64,000 nucleotides of DNA. It comes from Myxococcales bacterium FL481. GTDB taxonomy: Bacteria > Myxococcota_A > Polyangia > Nannocystales > Nannocystaceae. Each line of letters opens with the position of its first letter. Within the stretch, counting starts at the first letter, position 1. Location of the stretch: NCBI GenBank assembly GCA_006508105.1, contig QKPP01000266.1, forward strand, positions 1 through 64,000. Direction: 5' to 3'. A program made the translations under genes and the position numbers. The notes under the pieces were generated by a model. The model saw only the letters and a program-made list of their open reading frames with translations. It made no database searches and was not told the origin of the DNA. Below are positions 39,611-49,355 of the stretch, piece by piece.

Positions 39611-40264
39611 ATGAAGCGCTTGCTCTCCACGTTTCTCGTCATGGCCCCTTGTTGGGCGTTGTCCGCCGGCTGCGATGACCCTTCAGACGGCGCGACGGAC
39701 GGCGACGATGACGAAGACGCGCTCGGTGACGATGACGATGACGATGACGATGACGTCGGTGACGACGACGATGATGCCGGCGACCCGGACCCCGGGGCCG
39801 GTGATCTGGACTGCACCACGATCGAGCCGACCGCCGGAGACGTCGTCGTCGGCAGCGTGCTCAACGATTTCTCCCTGGTCGATCAGGACGGGGTGACGCA
39901 CACGCTGCACGGGAACTGCAACGGCACGACGGTGCTGTTCCAAACGGCCGCCTGGTGAAGCACCTGCCGCAAAGACATTCCCGTGTTGGAAAGCAAATAC
40001 AACGAGTTTATGGGCGCAGGTCTGCAAGTGTTCGTGCTGATGGGGGAGGGGCTTGTCACCCAGGTCCCCCCCACGGCCGATGAACTTCGCATCTGGACCG
40101 ACGAAGGCGCGTCGTTCCCGATTTTGAACGACCCGCTGTACCAGCACAGCCAAGAGTATGTCGGCGGCATCAGTCTCGGTTCCGCGCTGGTGGTGGGTCC
40201 GGGGGTGAAGGTGGCCGTCAAGCCCGTGATGGATTTGCACGGCATTGCCCCGGTTGCGCCCTAG
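39611..40264 (+). CDS. Predicted selenoprotein: thioredoxin-fold (TlpA/AhpC-like) lipoprotein with UxxC redox motif; in-frame TGA at 39956-39958 read as Sec
   Basis: MKRLLSTFLVMAPCWALSAGCDD...DDDDD...VGSVLNDFSLVDQDGVTHTLHGNCNGTTVLFQTAAW[U]STCRKDIPVLESKYNEFMGAGLQVFVLMGEG...SALVVGPGVKVAVKPVMDLHGIAPVAP*. ORF-track entries 39560..39958 and 39983..40264 are in the same frame. Confidence 0.88.
39956..40004 (+). promoter_or_regulatory. Candidate bacterial SECIS element (UGA plus downstream bulged hairpin)
   Basis: Hand fold: CGUGUU (39982-39987) pairs with AUACAACG (39997-40004) with two single-nt bulges, apical loop GGAAAGCAA starting with GG about 30 nt after UGA. No thermodynamic fold was run. 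Confidence 0.4.
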
Positions 40265-40290
40265 TGCGCGTCAGATCAGTTGCGAGGCCC

Positions 40291-41376
40291 ATGTTCATGC
40301 AGATGCATCATTTTTTTCGTCGGCTGCCCGGGGCGGCGATCGGGTTGTCAGTGGCGCTCGGATCGGTTTCTTGTCAGGACTCTTCCTCGGATGGGGGCAG
40401 CCAAGACGACGATAACGGCCAAGACGACGACGACGACGACGCGACCGACGACGACGACGACGACGACGACGAGACCAGCGGGGACGACGACGAGACCAGC
40501 GGGGACGACGACGAACCGTCCGGCACCGGAGGTGATGACGACGGCACGCCAGATGGTCCCGAGGACGGAGAGGTCGAACTGCGCATCCCATTTCGGTTGG
40601 TCGCCGGGGACGAGCCTGTGGCTTGCGATGAGCCGGTGGAGGGCATTGGGACGGGTGAGGACCCGCCGCCGCTCCAGTTGATCGACGCGGGGCTGTTCCT
40701 CCACGGCTTTTCGCTGGTCGATGGCGACGGGGAGGATGTTCCGTTTCGCCTGCATCAAGGCGGCGACTGGCAGCTCGATAGCCTGGTTTTACTGGACTTC
40801 GCGACAGACGCCGGGCCGTGGTGCGAGGCGATCAACAGCCCTGAGACGAACACCGAGGTCTTGGGGTACGTCGCGGAGGATGCCGATGTGGCCGGGGTCC
40901 AGTTCCACTTGGGGGTACCCGACGCGCTCAACCATCTCAGCGTCCTCGATGCCGATCCGCCGCTGAGCGTCGCCCGGATGTTTTGGAGCTGGACCGCGGG
41001 TTATCGCTACCTCAAGCTCGACTTCGGGCTTGAGCGCGACGGGACGGAGGGCATGTTCCTGTTTCACCCCGGCGCCGAGGGGTGCGATCTGACGGACGAC
41101 GAGTACCATTGCGACGACTACCGCAATGCAGCCTATCAGGTGGCTCTCGACCCGAGCGAGGAGGCCGTCGCGCTTGACATCGCAGTGCTGTGGGGACAAG
41201 TGGATCTGATGCAGTCTGGGGGGTGCATGGGCAGCGGGGTCGTGCCGGTGCCGGACGGGGAGGACGGGGAGACGGTTTGTCCGACGATCTATGGCGAGAT
41301 CGGGCTCGACATCGCGGACATGCCGGCGGTCGAAACGGGCGAACACCCGGCGTTTCGTGCGATGGCCCTGGACTAG
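40291..41376 (+). CDS. MbnP-like lipoprotein ('metallo-mystery pair' four-Cys family; copper-associated)
   Basis: Lipobox SVALGSVSCQD, Asp-rich linker, GGDWQLDSLVLLDFATDAGPWC, VAGVQFHLGVPDALNHLSVLDADPPLSVARMFWSWTAGYRYLKLDFGLE. Alternative GTG start at 40264. Confidence 0.85.
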   Translation: MFMQMHHFFRRLPGAAIGLSVALGSVSCQDSSSDGGSQDDDNGQDDDDDDATDDDDDDDDETSGDDDETSGDDDEPSGTGGDDDGTPDGPEDGEVELRIPFRLVAGDEPVACDEPVEGIGTGEDPPPLQLIDAGLFLHGFSLVDGDGEDVPFRLHQGGDWQLDSLVLLDFATDAGPWCEAINSPETNTEVLGYVAEDADVAGVQFHLGVPDALNHLSVLDADPPLSVARMFWSWTAGYRYLKLDFGLERDGTEGMFLFHPGAEGCDLTDDEYHCDDYRNAAYQVALDPSEEAVALDIAVLWGQVDLMQSGGCMGSGVVPVPDGEDGETVCPTIYGEIGLDIADMPAVETGEHPAFRAMALD

Positions 41377-41381
41377 CCCTC

Positions 41382-42587
41382 GTGGCCGAGAACGTCGCGA
41401 TCCGTTTCGCGGTTCTGCTCGCCGCCGGGGCGCTCGCATGCTCATACGGAGATGGAGCGGCTCGAAGCGACGTCGACCCCACCTGGGGAGGCGCGCTCGA
41501 GTCTTCGACTGGCGACGCCCAAGCTTGGGCGTGGGACCTCCCGCGCGGAGTCGACCCGCCCCCACAACGAGCTGAAAACCCCACGACGGCGGCCAAAGTC
41601 GCGCTGGGGCGCCAGCTGTTCTACGACCCGACGCTCTCGGGCAATGAAACCTACGCCTGTGCGACTTGCCACGAGCAAGCGCTGGCGTTCACGGACGGGA
41701 TGCCCGTTTCGACCGGCTCCACCGGCGAGCAGACCAGCCGCAACGCGCCGTCGCTGGTCAACAGCGCGTACGCGTCGTTTCTGACGTGGAGCAATCTCGT
41801 GTTACGTGACATGGAGGCCCACGCCATCGTGCCGCTGTTCAACGACCAGCCCATCGAGATGGGGGCGTCGTTTTTCCAAGACGAGATCATCGAACGGCTC
41901 GCCGCCCAGGAGCGCTACGTCGTGGACTTCGCCGTGGCGTTTCCGGAGCGACCTTCGCCCGAACAGATCTCATGGACCACGATCGTCGACGCGTTGTCTG
42001 CGTTTCAGCGATCGCTGGTGTCGTTTGAGTCGCCCTACGATCGCTGGTTGGATGGCGACGCGTCCGCGCTCACGCCCGAGGCGAGACGGGGTCTGACGTT
42101 GTTTACCTCCCCGCGCCTCGGCTGCAGTCGCTGCCATGCGGGGCGTCTGCAGTCGCTGGCATTTCCGACTCGCGCGGACGAACGCCCAGCGCACTGGTCC
42201 GAGCTGTTCCGCAACACGGGGTTGTACAACGTCGATGGTCGCTACCCGCAAGCCAACCCCGGCATCGTCGAGTTTACGGGGGACCCGGGCGACGACGGCA
42301 AGCATCGGATTCCCAGCCTCCGCAACGTCGCTCTCACTGCGCCCTACATGCACGACGGCTCGATCCCAACTCTCGACGCGGTCCTCGACCACTATGCAGC
42401 CGGGGGTCGCACACTCGACGGCATGCACGCCGGTGTCGGGGCGGACCATCCCAACAAAGATGCGCTGGTCAGCGGGTTTGAACTTGCTGCATGCGACCGC
42501 CGCGATCTCATCGCGTTCCTGCTGAGCCTGACGGACGAATCGGTGCTCAAAAACCCGCAATTGTCAGATCCGGCCGGCGGGCCGTGA
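41382..42587 (+). CDS. MbnH-like di-heme cytochrome c peroxidase family protein
   Basis: Two CxxCH motifs (CATCH, CSRCH), ALGRQLFYDPTLSGNETYACATCHEQALAFTDGMPVSTG...RNAPSLVNSAY, IPSLRNVALTAPYMHDGSIPTL. GTG start 6 nt after the MbnP stop. Confidence 0.92.
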   Translation: MAENVAIRFAVLLAAGALACSYGDGAARSDVDPTWGGALESSTGDAQAWAWDLPRGVDPPPQRAENPTTAAKVALGRQLFYDPTLSGNETYACATCHEQALAFTDGMPVSTGSTGEQTSRNAPSLVNSAYASFLTWSNLVLRDMEAHAIVPLFNDQPIEMGASFFQDEIIERLAAQERYVVDFAVAFPERPSPEQISWTTIVDALSAFQRSLVSFESPYDRWLDGDASALTPEARRGLTLFTSPRLGCSRCHAGRLQSLAFPTRADERPAHWSELFRNTGLYNVDGRYPQANPGIVEFTGDPGDDGKHRIPSLRNVALTAPYMHDGSIPTLDAVLDHYAAGGRTLDGMHAGVGADHPNKDALVSGFELAACDRRDLIAFLLSLTDESVLKNPQLSDPAGGP

Positions 42588-42869
42588 GGGGAAGTGCATA
42601 GCGGTTGTCGGTTCAGCCACCGGCTTGTGCACGCATGAGTCGGCTGCGCGAGCATCAGCGCGGGTCGGCGGGTGCCTCGCGCGCCGAGTGACCGAGTCGG
42701 TGCTTGCGACCACGGGGGCTTTCCGCAACTCTCCCGTCGGCTCTATGTGTTTCGGCTCGCCCCGGGGTCCCTCGCAAGGCCCGTTCATCTCCCGGCTCGG
42801 CGCTCGTCGCGGGCTCGTGCGGACGCTCGCGGTCGGGCCGGCCGCGCTACCGTTTCGAGTATGTGACGT

Positions 42870-43484
42870 TTGGAGGAAGATGTGACCCAGCTGACTTGCC
42901 CATCGCTAGATGAGAGCCGCCTCGTGGGTGGTGAGTATGGGTTCGAGGCCCGGTACTGCGCCTACTACTGCGAAGAGAACATCTGGCAGTTGTGTGAACG
43001 CCTGCGGTCGAGGTGCGACCGGGCCGCAGTGTGCGTCGTGTCGAGCCGGCAGCAGCGAGTGGCGATGTGGCGGCAGCAGGCCGCAGCCGCGGCCGGGTTG
43101 CCCGTGGTGTGGGACTACCACGTGGTGATGGCCTGCCGTCGCCCGGCCCAGCGGTGGGAGATCATCGATCTCGACTCGTTGTTGCCGCGTCCGGTAGATG
43201 CCGTTGCGTACCTGGACGCGACGTTTCCCCGTGGGCACCGCGTGCCGGCGGAGCTCACTCCGATGTTTCGCTGGATCGATGCCGAGCAGTATCGAGACAT
43301 TCTTCGCAGCGACCGTCGTCACATGCGGGATGCGGAGGGCAGGTTTCGTCGACCGCCGCCGCCGTGGCCGGCGATCGGTCAACAGGGGACGCGCGGAAGC
43401 AACTTGGCGTTGCTCACCGACATGAGCCAGCAAACCGTCGGTGAGCTGGTGGACTTGGCGACGTTGCGCCGTTTGGTCGGCTGA
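42870..43484 (+). CDS. Protein N-terminal glutamine amidohydrolase (NTAQ1-like)
   Basis: YCAYYCEENIWQLCERL (Cys), VVWDYHVVMA (His), WEIIDLDSLLPRPVDAVAYLDATFP (Asp). Confidence 0.9.
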   Translation: MEEDVTQLTCPSLDESRLVGGEYGFEARYCAYYCEENIWQLCERLRSRCDRAAVCVVSSRQQRVAMWRQQAAAAAGLPVVWDYHVVMACRRPAQRWEIIDLDSLLPRPVDAVAYLDATFPRGHRVPAELTPMFRWIDAEQYRDILRSDRRHMRDAEGRFRRPPPPWPAIGQQGTRGSNLALLTDMSQQTVGELVDLATLRRLVG

Positions 43485-43584
43485 GCGGTACGGGACCGCC
43501 GTGGCCACCAGCGTGGTCGGCCGAGCCGGCGGACCTTTCGGCCGCGACCTGGGCGAGACCCGCCTCAAGCTTCGGTTCCGCCGG

Positions 43585-46500
43585 CTACATGTTGCGACGG
43601 TACTGCCCGCCCACGCGGTAGAGTGCCCGGGAGAGCTGTCCTAGGCTGCAAACCTTCCCGGCCTCCATCAGGGCGGTGAACGTGTTGTCGTGGCGAGTGG
43701 CCGCGTCTTGGAGCGCTTCGAGAGCGGCCGGGGCCGTTTCGACGTTTCGCTGGTGAAAAGCCTGGAGCGAGCGGATCGCGTACTCCTTCTCCTCGGATGT
43801 CGACCGGATCACTTCGTCGGGCACGATGGTCGGCGAGCCGCGCGAGTCGAGGAAGGTGTTGACGCCCACGATCGGCATCTCACCGCTGTGCTTGAGCGAT
43901 TCGTAGTGTAGCGACTCCTCTTGGATCTTCGTGCGTTGGTACATGCGCTCCATGGCTCCGAGCACGCCGCCTCGCTCGGTGATGCGACGAAACTCGGCCA
44001 ACACCGCCTGCTCGACGCGATCGGTGAGTTCCTCGATGACAAACGCGCCCTGGAGCGGGTTTTCGTTCTTCGCCAAGCCGAGCTCTTTGTTGATAATGAG
44101 CTGGATAGCAAGGGCTCGGCGAACGCTTTCCTCGGTGGGCGTGGTGATCGCCTCGTCGTACGCATTTGTGTGTAGCGAGTTACAGTTGTCGTAGAGCGCG
44201 TACAAGGCTTGGAGCGTGGTGCGGATATCATTGAACGCGATCTCTTGGGCGTGCAGCGAACGGCCTGATGTTTGAATATGATACTTGAGCATCTGCGAGC
44301 GGGCGTTGGCGCCGTACTTGTTGCGCAATGCCTTGGCCCAGATTCGCCGGGCGACCCGGCCGATGACCGCGTACTCGGGGTCGACGCCATTGGAGAAGAA
44401 GTACGACAGACTCGGGGCGAAGCTGTCGATGGGCATCCCTCGGCTGAGGTAGTACTCCACGTAGGTGAAGCCATTCGCCAAGGTGAACGCCAACTGAGTG
44501 ATGGGGTTCGCGCCCGCCTCAGCAATATGATAGCCCGAGATCGAGACCGAGTAGAAGTTTCGTACGTTGTGGTCGACGAAGTACTGCTGAATATCGCCCA
44601 TCATGCGCAAGGCGAACTCCGTCGAGAAAATGCAGGTGTTTTGTGCCTGGTCTTCTTTCAAAATGTCGGCCTGTACGGTACCGCGGACGCGGGAGAGCAC
44701 ATCGGCTTTGATCTTGTCGTACGTATCGCGGGGCAGCACCTGATCACCGCTGGCACCGAGCAGCATGAGGCCCAGCCCGTCGCTACTGTCGGGGCACTCG
44801 CCTTGGTAGCGGGGGCGAGGGAGGCCGCGCTCGGCGTAGCGGGCGTCGATCAGCTCGCGGACGCGTTCGGTTTGCCCGGTCTCTCGGATGTGGCGCTCAC
44901 ACTGCTGGTCGATGGCTGCGTTCATGAAGAAGGCCAACAGCATCGGCGCGGGGCCGTTGATCGTCATCGAGACCGAGGTTTTCGGATCGATGAGATCAAA
45001 ACCGCTGTAGAGCTTTTTGGCGTCGTCGACCGTGGCGACACTCACCCCCGCGTTGCCGATTTTTCCGTAGATGTCTGGGCGGTGGTCGGGGTCTTCTCCG
45101 TACAAGGTGACCGAGTCGAACGCGGTCGACAGGCGAGCGGCCGGCATGTTGCGCGAGACGTAGTGAAACCGTTTGTTCGTGCGCTCAGGGCCGCCTTCGC
45201 CGGCGAACATGCGCGCCGGATCCTCGCCGGTACGTTTGAGGGGAAACACTCCCGCCGCGTAGGGGAACGAGCCCGGCACATTTTCTCGTAGCTGCCAGGC
45301 CAAGATATCGCCCCAATCGCGGTAGCGGGGCAGGGCGACTTTGGGGACCTCCAGCTTGCTCAGCGAAGTGGTCGTCAGGTCGAGTTTGACGGTTTTGTCG
45401 CGGACGCGAAACTCATATTCACGGGCCGCGTAGCGGGCCAACAGGCTCGGCCAGCCCTCGAGAAGCCCCCGACAATCGCCGGGTAGCTGGTCGCGGGCCT
45501 CGTGGTAGCGCTCGCGGAGCTGGCCGATCGTGTCATCGTCGTGCTCGGCGGCTTCGATCACTGCGCCCATGGTGGTGGCCGTCTGGTCCGGATCACCGCG
45601 CAGCAGATCGATGGTGCCGCGGAGGGCGAACATGCGCCGGGCCAACTCGCTTTGCCGACGCACGAATTCGTCGTACGCATCGCTCGACTCCGCGATCTCG
45701 GCGAGGTACCGCGTGCGCGCGGCCGGGATCACCGCGTGCCGCTCGGCATCGGCCGCCTGGAGCGTCGCGGTGGACCGCAAGGGGGCGCCGGTACGGGCGA
45801 CGATGGTGGCGAGAAGCCGCCGGTACAGCTCGTTGGTGCCGGGGTCGTTGAACTGTGACGCGACGGTCCCAATCACCGCAAGTTCGTCCTCGGAGGCGTC
45901 GAAACGCTGCTGGTTGCGGCGAACCTGACGTCGAACGTCGCGCAACGCGTCCTCCGACCCGCGTTTGTCGAATTTGTTGATGGCGACGACGTCGGCGTAG
46001 TCCAACATGTCGATCTTTTCGAGTTGGGTGGCGGCGCCGTACTCTGAGGTCATCACATACAGCGCAACATCGCAGTGGTCGGTGACCGCGCTGTCGGATT
46101 GGCCGATACCCGAAGTCTCGACAATGATGAGGTCAAAGCTCGCGGCTTTGCACACTTCGATGGCTTCTTGAACGTGCTTGCTGAGGGCGAGGTGCGAGCG
46201 TCGCGTGGCCAACGAACGCATGTAGACCCGCGGATTGTCGATCGCGTTCATTCGGATGCGATCACCGAGCAGCGCCCCACCGGTTCTTCGTTTCGACGGG
46301 TCGATCGAGATGATCGCGAGGTGTTTGTCCGCGAAGTCGAGGAGAAAGCGGCGCACGAGCTCGTCGACCAAACTCGACTTGCCCGACCCGCCGGTGCCGG
46401 TCACGCCCAGCACCGGTACCGGGTGGGCGTTGACGACCTGGCCCAGTCGCGGTTCGATCTCCGCGAACCGGTCCGGGTCGTTTTCGGCGGCGGAGATGAG

Positions 46501-47046
46501 CTTGGCGAGCAAGCTCGGGTCTTTGTCGCGCAGGTCGGCGACGCGGCTCGGTTCGAACGGCTGGGTGACGACGGGCCGACAGCGGGCCAACAGGTCGTCG
46601 ATCATGCCCTGTAGGCCCATCGCGCGCCCGTCGTCAGGGGAGTAGATGCGCGCGATGCCGTAGCGGTGCAGTTCGTCGATCTCGGAGGGCAAGATGGTAC
46701 CGCCGCCCCCGCCGAAGATCGCGATCGACTCGGCGCCGCGCTCAACCAACAGGTCGCGCATGTACTTGAAGTACTCGACGTGCCCGCCCTGATAGGATGT
46801 GATGGCGATGCCGTGGGCGTCCTCGGCGATGGCACAGTTGACGATCTCGGCGACAGAGCGGTTGTGGCCGAGATGGATCACCTCCGCTCCCGAGGCCTGT
46901 AGGACGCGGCGCATGACGTTGATCGCCGCGTCGTGTCCGTCGAACAGCGAGGCCGCGGTGACGATGCGCACCGGGGGGGTCGGCGTCGCGGGAACCGGTG
47001 GTGGTGGAGCCGCGGTGGGGGTCGAAGGGTGGCGGTCGGCGGTCAC
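43585..47046 (-). CDS. icmF: Fused isobutyryl-CoA/methylmalonyl-CoA-type mutase (B12-binding + MeaB-like G-protein + mutase)
   Basis: N-terminal [50 protein letters not shown]-terminal mutase [27 protein letters not shown]. Confidence 0.95.
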   Translation of the reverse strand: MTADRHPSTPTAAPPPPVPATPTPPVRIVTAASLFDGHDAAINVMRRVLQASGAEVIHLGHNRSVAEIVNCAIAEDAHGIAITSYQGGHVEYFKYMRDLLVERGAESIAIFGGGGGTILPSEIDELHRYGIARIYSPDDGRAMGLQGMIDDLLARCRPVVTQPFEPSRVADLRDKDPSLLAKLISAAENDPDRFAEIEPRLGQVVNAHPVPVLGVTGTGGSGKSSLVDELVRRFLLDFADKHLAIISIDPSKRRTGGALLGDRIRMNAIDNPRVYMRSLATRRSHLALSKHVQEAIEVCKAASFDLIIVETSGIGQSDSAVTDHCDVALYVMTSEYGAATQLEKIDMLDYADVVAINKFDKRGSEDALRDVRRQVRRNQQRFDASEDELAVIGTVASQFNDPGTNELYRRLLATIVARTGAPLRSTATLQAADAERHAVIPAARTRYLAEIAESSDAYDEFVRRQSELARRMFALRGTIDLLRGDPDQTATTMGAVIEAAEHDDDTIGQLRERYHEARDQLPGDCRGLLEGWPSLLARYAAREYEFRVRDKTVKLDLTTTSLSKLEVPKVALPRYRDWGDILAWQLRENVPGSFPYAAGVFPLKRTGEDPARMFAGEGGPERTNKRFHYVSRNMPAARLSTAFDSVTLYGEDPDHRPDIYGKIGNAGVSVATVDDAKKLYSGFDLIDPKTSVSMTINGPAPMLLAFFMNAAIDQQCERHIRETGQTERVRELIDARYAERGLPRPRYQGECPDSSDGLGLMLLGASGDQVLPRDTYDKIKADVLSRVRGTVQADILKEDQAQNTCIFSTEFALRMMGDIQQYFVDHNVRNFYSVSISGYHIAEAGANPITQLAFTLANGFTYVEYYLSRGMPIDSFAPSLSYFFSNGVDPEYAVIGRVARRIWAKALRNKYGANARSQMLKYHIQTSGRSLHAQEIAFNDIRTTLQALYALYDNCNSLHTNAYDEAITTPTEESVRRALAIQLIINKELGLAKNENPLQGAFVIEELTDRVEQAVLAEFRRITERGGVLGAMERMYQRTKIQEESLHYESLKHSGEMPIVGVNTFLDSRGSPTIVPDEVIRSTSEEKEYAIRSLQAFHQRNVETAPAALEALQDAATRHDNTFTALMEAGKVCSLGQLSRALYRVGGQYRRNM

Positions 47047-47325
47047 GGTACCTAGGGATACCGCAGATTCACGGGCGGGGCGGTCGAGCGCACCGTTTCG
47101 GAGGCTGGTGCCGGCTCGTGTCGAGGCGACCCCGCCCCGGCGGCTCGAACATCGGGGCGCCTCGACGTCGACTCGAGGAGGAGTCGAGGGTCCGGAACCG
47201 GTCCATCCGGATTCGTCCCGTCATCGTAGCCAGCGCGCTCATCGCTGGAGCGAACGTCCGGGTGCGAGGTTCGGGTCACGACAACTTTGGAGCGAGTCAC
47301 GGTCATCATCGGGGACCTCGCAGAG

Positions 47326-47390
47326 CCGCGCCGCGCCGCGCCGCGGCTCGGCGAGAAATCGGGTGGTGGCGGTGCGGTGCGGTGCGGTGC
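47326..47390. repeat. Short GC-rich tandem repeats (CCGCG)4 and (GGTGC)4
   Basis: ccgcgccgcgccgcgccgcg at 47326-47345; ggtgcggtgcggtgcggtgc at 47371-47390. Confidence 0.85.
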
Positions 47391-47473
47391 GGCGCCGCGA
47401 GCGAGCCGAGCACCGGGGGGGCTCGGCCCCGAGGTTGTAGGGGGCGGCAGACTCGAGTTACACCGGCCAGACC

Positions 47474-48382
47474 ATGGGTGATCCACTGCACCCCGGCCCG
47501 CGACGGCCGGGCGTCGCCGCTTCCGCGATTTCTGTGGTGGTGCCCACTTACCAGCGGGCTGAGTTGACATGCCGCGCGCTGCGTTCGGTGGTGGCGCAGA
47601 CGGAGGCCCCCGGTGAGATCATCCTGGTCGACGATGGTTCAAGTGATGGGACCGCCGAGCGCGTGCACGAGCAGTTCCCGCAGGTCCGGGTAATTGTACA
47701 GAGCAATCGCGGGGTCAGTGCCGCTCGCAATCGAGGGATCCGAGACGCCCGGGGGGAGCTGGTCGCCTTGCTCGACTCCGACGACGAGTGGCACCCCGAC
47801 AAGCTCGCGCGCCAGGTTCATGCCCTATCGGCCGCCCCGTGGGCCCGTTTGTGCCACACGGACGAGGTTTGGGTCCGCCGCGGTCGTCGCGTCAATCCCA
47901 TGCGCAAGCACCAAAAGTTCGGCGGTTGGATCTACGATAAGTGCCTCCCGCTTTGCGCGATCTCGCCGTCATCCGTCCTCGTGTTCCGCTCGCTATTGGA
48001 GGAGGTGGGCGGGTTTGATGAAGACCTGCCCGCGTGCGAGGACTACGACCTGTGGCTGCGGATCTGTGCCCGACACCCGGTGTTGTTTGTCCCGGAGGCA
48101 CTGTTGACGAAGTACGGCGGACACGACGATCAGCTGTCGCGCCGCTACGTGGGCATGGATCGTTTTCGTATCGTCGCGCTCGAGCGGATGCTCGACTCCG
48201 GTTGTCTCGACGACGGTCAGCGGCGCGCGACGCTTGACACCTTGCGTCGCAAGGCCGCGGTGTTCGCCAACGGTGCGCGCAAGCGAGGTCGAATCGACGC
48301 CGCCGAGGTGGTTGAGGGCAAGTGGGCTCGCTTCGCGTCGGAATGGGCTCAAGCCACGGTGGAGGCCGATGACCGGCGGTAG
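47474..48382 (+). CDS. Family 2 glycosyltransferase
   Basis: ISVVVPTYQRAELTCRALRSVVAQTEAPGEIILVDDGSSDGT, NRGVSAARNRGIRDARGELVALLDSDDEW. Confidence 0.93.
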   Translation: MGDPLHPGPRRPGVAASAISVVVPTYQRAELTCRALRSVVAQTEAPGEIILVDDGSSDGTAERVHEQFPQVRVIVQSNRGVSAARNRGIRDARGELVALLDSDDEWHPDKLARQVHALSAAPWARLCHTDEVWVRRGRRVNPMRKHQKFGGWIYDKCLPLCAISPSSVLVFRSLLEEVGGFDEDLPACEDYDLWLRICARHPVLFVPEALLTKYGGHDDQLSRRYVGMDRFRIVALERMLDSGCLDDGQRRATLDTLRRKAAVFANGARKRGRIDAAEVVEGKWARFASEWAQATVEADDRR

Positions 48383-49355
48383 ATTCGGTGGCGACGCCTC
48401 GCTCGAGCGGGTTGAAGAGGGGGGGGACGCCGGGCGGACGGTTGCGGGTCCCCGCGAGGAGCGGCCCGGGCCGGTCGGGCGGGGGCCGACACGCCGCGAT
48501 GAGACGCCTGCGGACGGCCGGGCCGACTCGGACGTCCGTGGCATCGTCTGTTTGGCCACGGCCCACCTGGCCGAGGCGCGCCCGCTGGTGAACCACTGGG
48601 GACTGTCGCGGGCTCCGGGGGATGGATGCCCCGTGTTCGAAGGCGACGACATCTGGCTGGTGGTCACCGGCCAGGGTCGTGTCGCCATGGCGGCCGGGGT
48701 GGGCTACTTGTGGGGACGGCTGGGGGCGCCGCGCGGTGCCGCGTGGATCAATGTGGGCACGGCCGGACACGCACAGCATGACCCCGGCTGCGTTCGTTTG
48801 GCGAATCGGTTGCGGGATACCGCGACCGGGCGCGTAGAGTTTCCCTCGTTGACCTACCGTCGGCCGTGTCCGACAGCGGCTATCGCCACGGTGGACCAGC
48901 CGTCGGCGGAGTACCCGGCGGGTGAGTTGGTCGACATGGAGGCCGCTGCCTTCTTCGAGGCGACTTGCCGGCAGAGCACCCGGGAGCTGGTGGCCGTGCT
49001 CAAGGTGGTCTCGGACAACGCTCACACGCCGTTTTCGCACGAGCGCGTCCCCGCGTTGCTCGACGAGCTCCTCTCGCCCCTCACGGCGGTGGTGTCCCAG
49101 TTGCATGAGGCGAGCCGAGCGGTTCGTCGCACCGCGCTCGCGCCCCCGCACTACGACGACCTCGTCGCCGCGTGGCGACTCACGGTGTCGCGCCGTCATC
49201 TGCTGCGCCGTCAGCTGTGGCGCCTCGCCGCGTTGGCCCCTGAGATCGACGTGACCACCGCGGTCGCCGATGCCCGCGACGGGCGTGAGGTCGTCGCCCG
49301 GGTGGAGCGTCTCGCCGAGCGGGTCAGCTTGGCGCGCGGGGTGAGGGTTCGATGA
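48369..49355 (+). CDS. Nucleoside phosphorylase / MTA-SAH-nucleosidase-like protein
   Basis: DDIWLVVTGQGRVAMAAGVGYLWGRL, WINVGTAGHAQHDPG, GELVDMEAAAFFEATCR...LKVVSDNA. Confidence 0.85.
   Translation: MTGGRFGGDASLERVEEGGDAGRTVAGPREERPGPVGRGPTRRDETPADGRADSDVRGIVCLATAHLAEARPLVNHWGLSRAPGDGCPVFEGDDIWLVVTGQGRVAMAAGVGYLWGRLGAPRGAAWINVGTAGHAQHDPGCVRLANRLRDTATGRVEFPSLTYRRPCPTAAIATVDQPSAEYPAGELVDMEAAAFFEATCRQSTRELVAVLKVVSDNAHTPFSHERVPALLDELLSPLTAVVSQLHEASRAVRRTALAPPHYDDLVAAWRLTVSRRHLLRRQLWRLAALAPEIDVTTAVADARDGREVVARVERLAERVSLARGVRVR

Noticed and set aside
39604-39864. Antisense poly-Ser ORF over the selenoprotein N-terminus
   Set aside because: Complement of the GAC/GAT tract; no independent coding evidence.
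39956-39958. TGA as a simple nonsense mutation, pseudogene or frameshift
   Set aside because: The frame before and after TGA is identical, downstream codons keep a conserved redoxin sequence, and TGA falls exactly at the catalytic Cys position. A TGC-to-TGA error remains possible and is listed as a refuting test.
44272-45291. 339 aa plus-strand ORF inside icmF
   Set aside because: Antisense to the strongly recognisable mutase domain; codon-bias shadow ORF.
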